Below, piece after piece: positions 62,312 through 64,000 of a DNA stretch of 64,000 bases. The DNA lies in NCBI RefSeq assembly GCF_041529975.1, contig NZ_CP168030.1:3286001-3350000 (forward strand), read 5' to 3'. The notes beneath the pieces were generated by a model. The model had not been told where the DNA came from, did no database searches, and saw only the letters and a program-made list of their open reading frames with translations. A program made the translations under genes and the position numbers. This DNA is from Microbacterium maritypicum (GTDB lineage: Bacteria; Actinomycetota; Actinomycetes; Actinomycetales; Microbacteriaceae). The first letter of the stretch is position 1; each line of letters starts with the position of its first letter.

Positions 62312-63247
62312 TTGACGACCCTCGAACGTCCCGCCGCCGCGCCGCCCGTCGCGCGCACCTCGAAGCGCCGGAGCATCGCTTCCACCCGACGCTGGTCGGC
62401 GCTGTTCCTCAGCCCGGCGCTGCTCATCATCGGCGTCTTCACCCTCATCCCCACCCTGATGACGGTCTGGATCAGCTTCCACCGCTGGTCGATGTTCACC
62501 CCCATCACCGAGATGACGTGGGTGGGGCTCGACAACTACTCCGGGCTGTTCGCCGATGCGACCAGAGTGCAGGCGCTCGGCAACACTGCCCTCTACGTGC
62601 TGCTGTCGATCGTCATCACCGTGCCGATCGCCCTGCTGATCGCGCTCCTGCTGTACTTTCCGCGCCTCAAGGGCAAGGGCATCGTGCGGGTGCTGCTCTT
62701 CGCGACCTATGTGATCCCGACGATCGCGATCGTGATCATCTGGAGCAACATCTACGCGCCCGGCTACGGCCCGCTGAGCACCATGGTCGCCGCGGTCGGG
62801 ATAGACCCGCCCGGATGGCTCAGCGACCCGCAGTGGGCCCTGGTCTCGCTCGTGATCTTCAACGTCTGGCAGATGCTCGGCTACTACGTCATCCTGCTCA
62901 TCGCCGGGCTCACCCAGATCTCCGAGGACCTCTACGAGGCCGCACGCATCGACGGCGCGGGCATCGTCCGTCAGACCTGGTCGATCACGATCCCGCTGCT
63001 GCGCCCGTCGCTGGTGTTCGTGGTGCTGATGACGTTCATCAACTCGATCCAGGTGTTCGATCCGATCTACCTCCTCACCCAGGGCGGGCCCGCGAACTCG
63101 ACCAACATGGTCTCGTTCGAGATCCAGCGCACCGCGTTCCAGTACGGCATGGCCGGTGAGTCCTCGGCCCTCGCGGTCTCGCTGTTCCTCATGATCATCG
63201 CCGTCGGCGGGGTCCTCGGCATCATCATGAAGGGACGCACGCGATGA
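62312..63247 (+). CDS. sugar ABC transporter permease (MalF/UgpA type)
   Basis: 311 residues with about six helices after a 30-residue basic tail. RWSALFLSPALLIIGVFTLIP is the first helix, and the EAA loop is EAARIDGAGIVRQTWSITIP (about residues 210-229). TTG start, with GAAAGG six bases upstream. The stop overlaps the next permease start (ATGA). It forms the channel with the next gene product and works with the lipoprotein upstream; ATPase presumably supplied by a shared MsiK-type protein or a gene beyond the window. Confidence 0.92.
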   Translation: MTTLERPAAAPPVARTSKRRSIASTRRWSALFLSPALLIIGVFTLIPTLMTVWISFHRWSMFTPITEMTWVGLDNYSGLFADATRVQALGNTALYVLLSIVITVPIALLIALLLYFPRLKGKGIVRVLLFATYVIPTIAIVIIWSNIYAPGYGPLSTMVAAVGIDPPGWLSDPQWALVSLVIFNVWQMLGYYVILLIAGLTQISEDLYEAARIDGAGIVRQTWSITIPLLRPSLVFVVLMTFINSIQVFDPIYLLTQGGPANSTNMVSFEIQRTAFQYGMAGESSALAVSLFLMIIAVGGVLGIIMKGRTR

Positions 63248-64000
63248 GTCTTCAGACCAGGACCTCGGCCCCGACCTCCACGCCGCCTCGGGCTCCGAAG
63301 CCGAAGACGGCGCCGCCCTCTCGGCGTCCGGTTCCGATGCGGCGGCGGCTGTCGACGGCTGGACTCTACGTGCTGCTGGCGATCGTCGCCCTGGTGCCGC
63401 TGTTCCCGCTGTACTGGCTGGTGATCTCGGCGCTGAAGTCGCCCGCGGAGTTCTCCCAGATCCCGCCGACCTGGTTCCCGACCGACCCGACGCTCGATCA
63501 GGCCGCGACCGCGCTGACGGCGGTGCCGTTCATGCAGTCCATGATGAACAGCCTCATCATCGCCGGCGGCAGCACACTCAGTGTCCTCGCCACCAGCATC
63601 CTTGCGGGGTACGTGTTCGCCAAGCACACCTTCAAGGGGCGCGATCTGCTCTTCTGGTCGATCGTCGCGACGATGTTCCTGCCCCCGATCGTGACCCTGG
63701 TGCCGCTGTACTACCTGGTCAACAGCATGGGACTCTCCGACACGTATCTCGGCGTGATGCTGCCGTGGTTGGCGAACGCGTTCGGCATCTTCCTGATGCG
63801 GCAGTTCATCCGCGACATTCCGGACGAACTCATCGAAGCGGCCAGGATGGACGGCGCCGGAGAGTTCCGGATCGTCTGGCAGTTCGTCGTTCCGCTGCTG
63901 AAGCCCGCGATCGTCACGCTCGCCGTCTTCATGTTCGTCTATGCGTGGAACAACTTCATCTGGCCGCTCTCGATCCTGCGTTCGGAGGCGCTCTACCCGG
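63244..64000 (+). CDS. sugar ABC transporter permease (MalG/UgpE type), incomplete at window end
   Basis: The first 252 codons are present. After a Pro/Lys-rich cytoplasmic tail (about 1-35), helices follow, and the EAA loop EAARMDGAGEFRIVWQFVVP (about residues 199-218) is inside the window; the last helix and C-terminus are missing. Overlaps the preceding permease by four bases. Partner of the MalF-type permease in the amino-sugar module. Confidence 0.92.
   Translation, partial: MSLQTRTSAPTSTPPRAPKPKTAPPSRRPVPMRRRLSTAGLYVLLAIVALVPLFPLYWLVISALKSPAEFSQIPPTWFPTDPTLDQAATALTAVPFMQSMMNSLIIAGGSTLSVLATSILAGYVFAKHTFKGRDLLFWSIVATMFLPPIVTLVPLYYLVNSMGLSDTYLGVMLPWLANAFGIFLMRQFIRDIPDELIEAARMDGAGEFRIVWQFVVPLLKPAIVTLAVFMFVYAWNNFIWPLSILRSEALYP

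Overview
The window reads as chromosomal DNA of a high-GC actinobacterium of the Microbacteriaceae, most likely Microbacterium or a close relative. The evidence is codons rich in G/C at third positions, GTG/TTG starts, a CUT1-type sugar transporter without its own ATPase, a GTP-dependent PEP carboxykinase, a GapB-type long GAPDH, a RamB/ScfR-type regulator and many leaderless promoters (TANNNT, six or seven bases, start codon). No rRNA, tRNA, CRISPR array, insertion sequence or prophage was found. Intergenic gaps are short; none exceeds about 300 bases without a gene or a described signal.

Layout. 0-13.8 kb is core metabolism and housekeeping: a partial SGNH hydrolase, hisS, mazG and nhaA on the minus strand; ppc and gdhA on the plus strand; a hexapeptide-repeat protein and mfd on the minus strand; a GNAT enzyme and an Fpg/Nei glycosylase on the plus strand. 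13.9-17.5 kb is a riboflavin operon (ribD-ribE-ribBA-ribH) behind an FMN riboswitch. 17.9-24.1 kb is a LacI-controlled beta-galactoside module: two permeases, a binding protein and a GH35 beta-galactosidase, with two identical 20-bp operator repeats in the divergent promoter. 24.2-29.3 kb holds a metallophosphoesterase, an MHS-family transporter broken by a one-base frameshift, a vapBC pair, a 68-residue HTH protein behind twin palindromes, and an ABC exporter half. 29.4-32.9 kb pairs pckG with a divergent RamB-like regulator.

32.9-52.8 kb is the most distinctive region. It contains two cytoplasmic S10 peptidase homologues, two M20 amidohydrolases, a peptide-type ABC transporter with a fused permease-ATPase, an aldehyde dehydrogenase, a ThDP-dependent decarboxylase-like enzyme, a GntR/FCD regulator, an imidazolonepropionase-like amidohydrolase, a degenerate HAD-like protein, a Rieske oxygenase with its reductase, and a HisC-like aminotransferase. 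Four copies of an AT-rich element (AATTGAAT-RT-n-AAT) lie at four promoter regions of this island and suggest one regulon. My reading is a route that imports a peptide-like or N-acyl amino acid conjugate, cleaves it, transaminates, decarboxylates and oxidises the released (perhaps aromatic) amino acid, and hydroxylates the product. The substrate is unknown.

52.8-56.2 kb carries an AlkZ-like winged-helix protein, a GapB-type GAPDH and an SDR. 56.2-64 kb is an amino-sugar/muropeptide module: murQ and a BadF-type kinase divergent from an RpiR regulator, then a tandem GNAT protein, a PIG-L deacetylase, a sugar-binding lipoprotein and two permeases; the last runs off the window.
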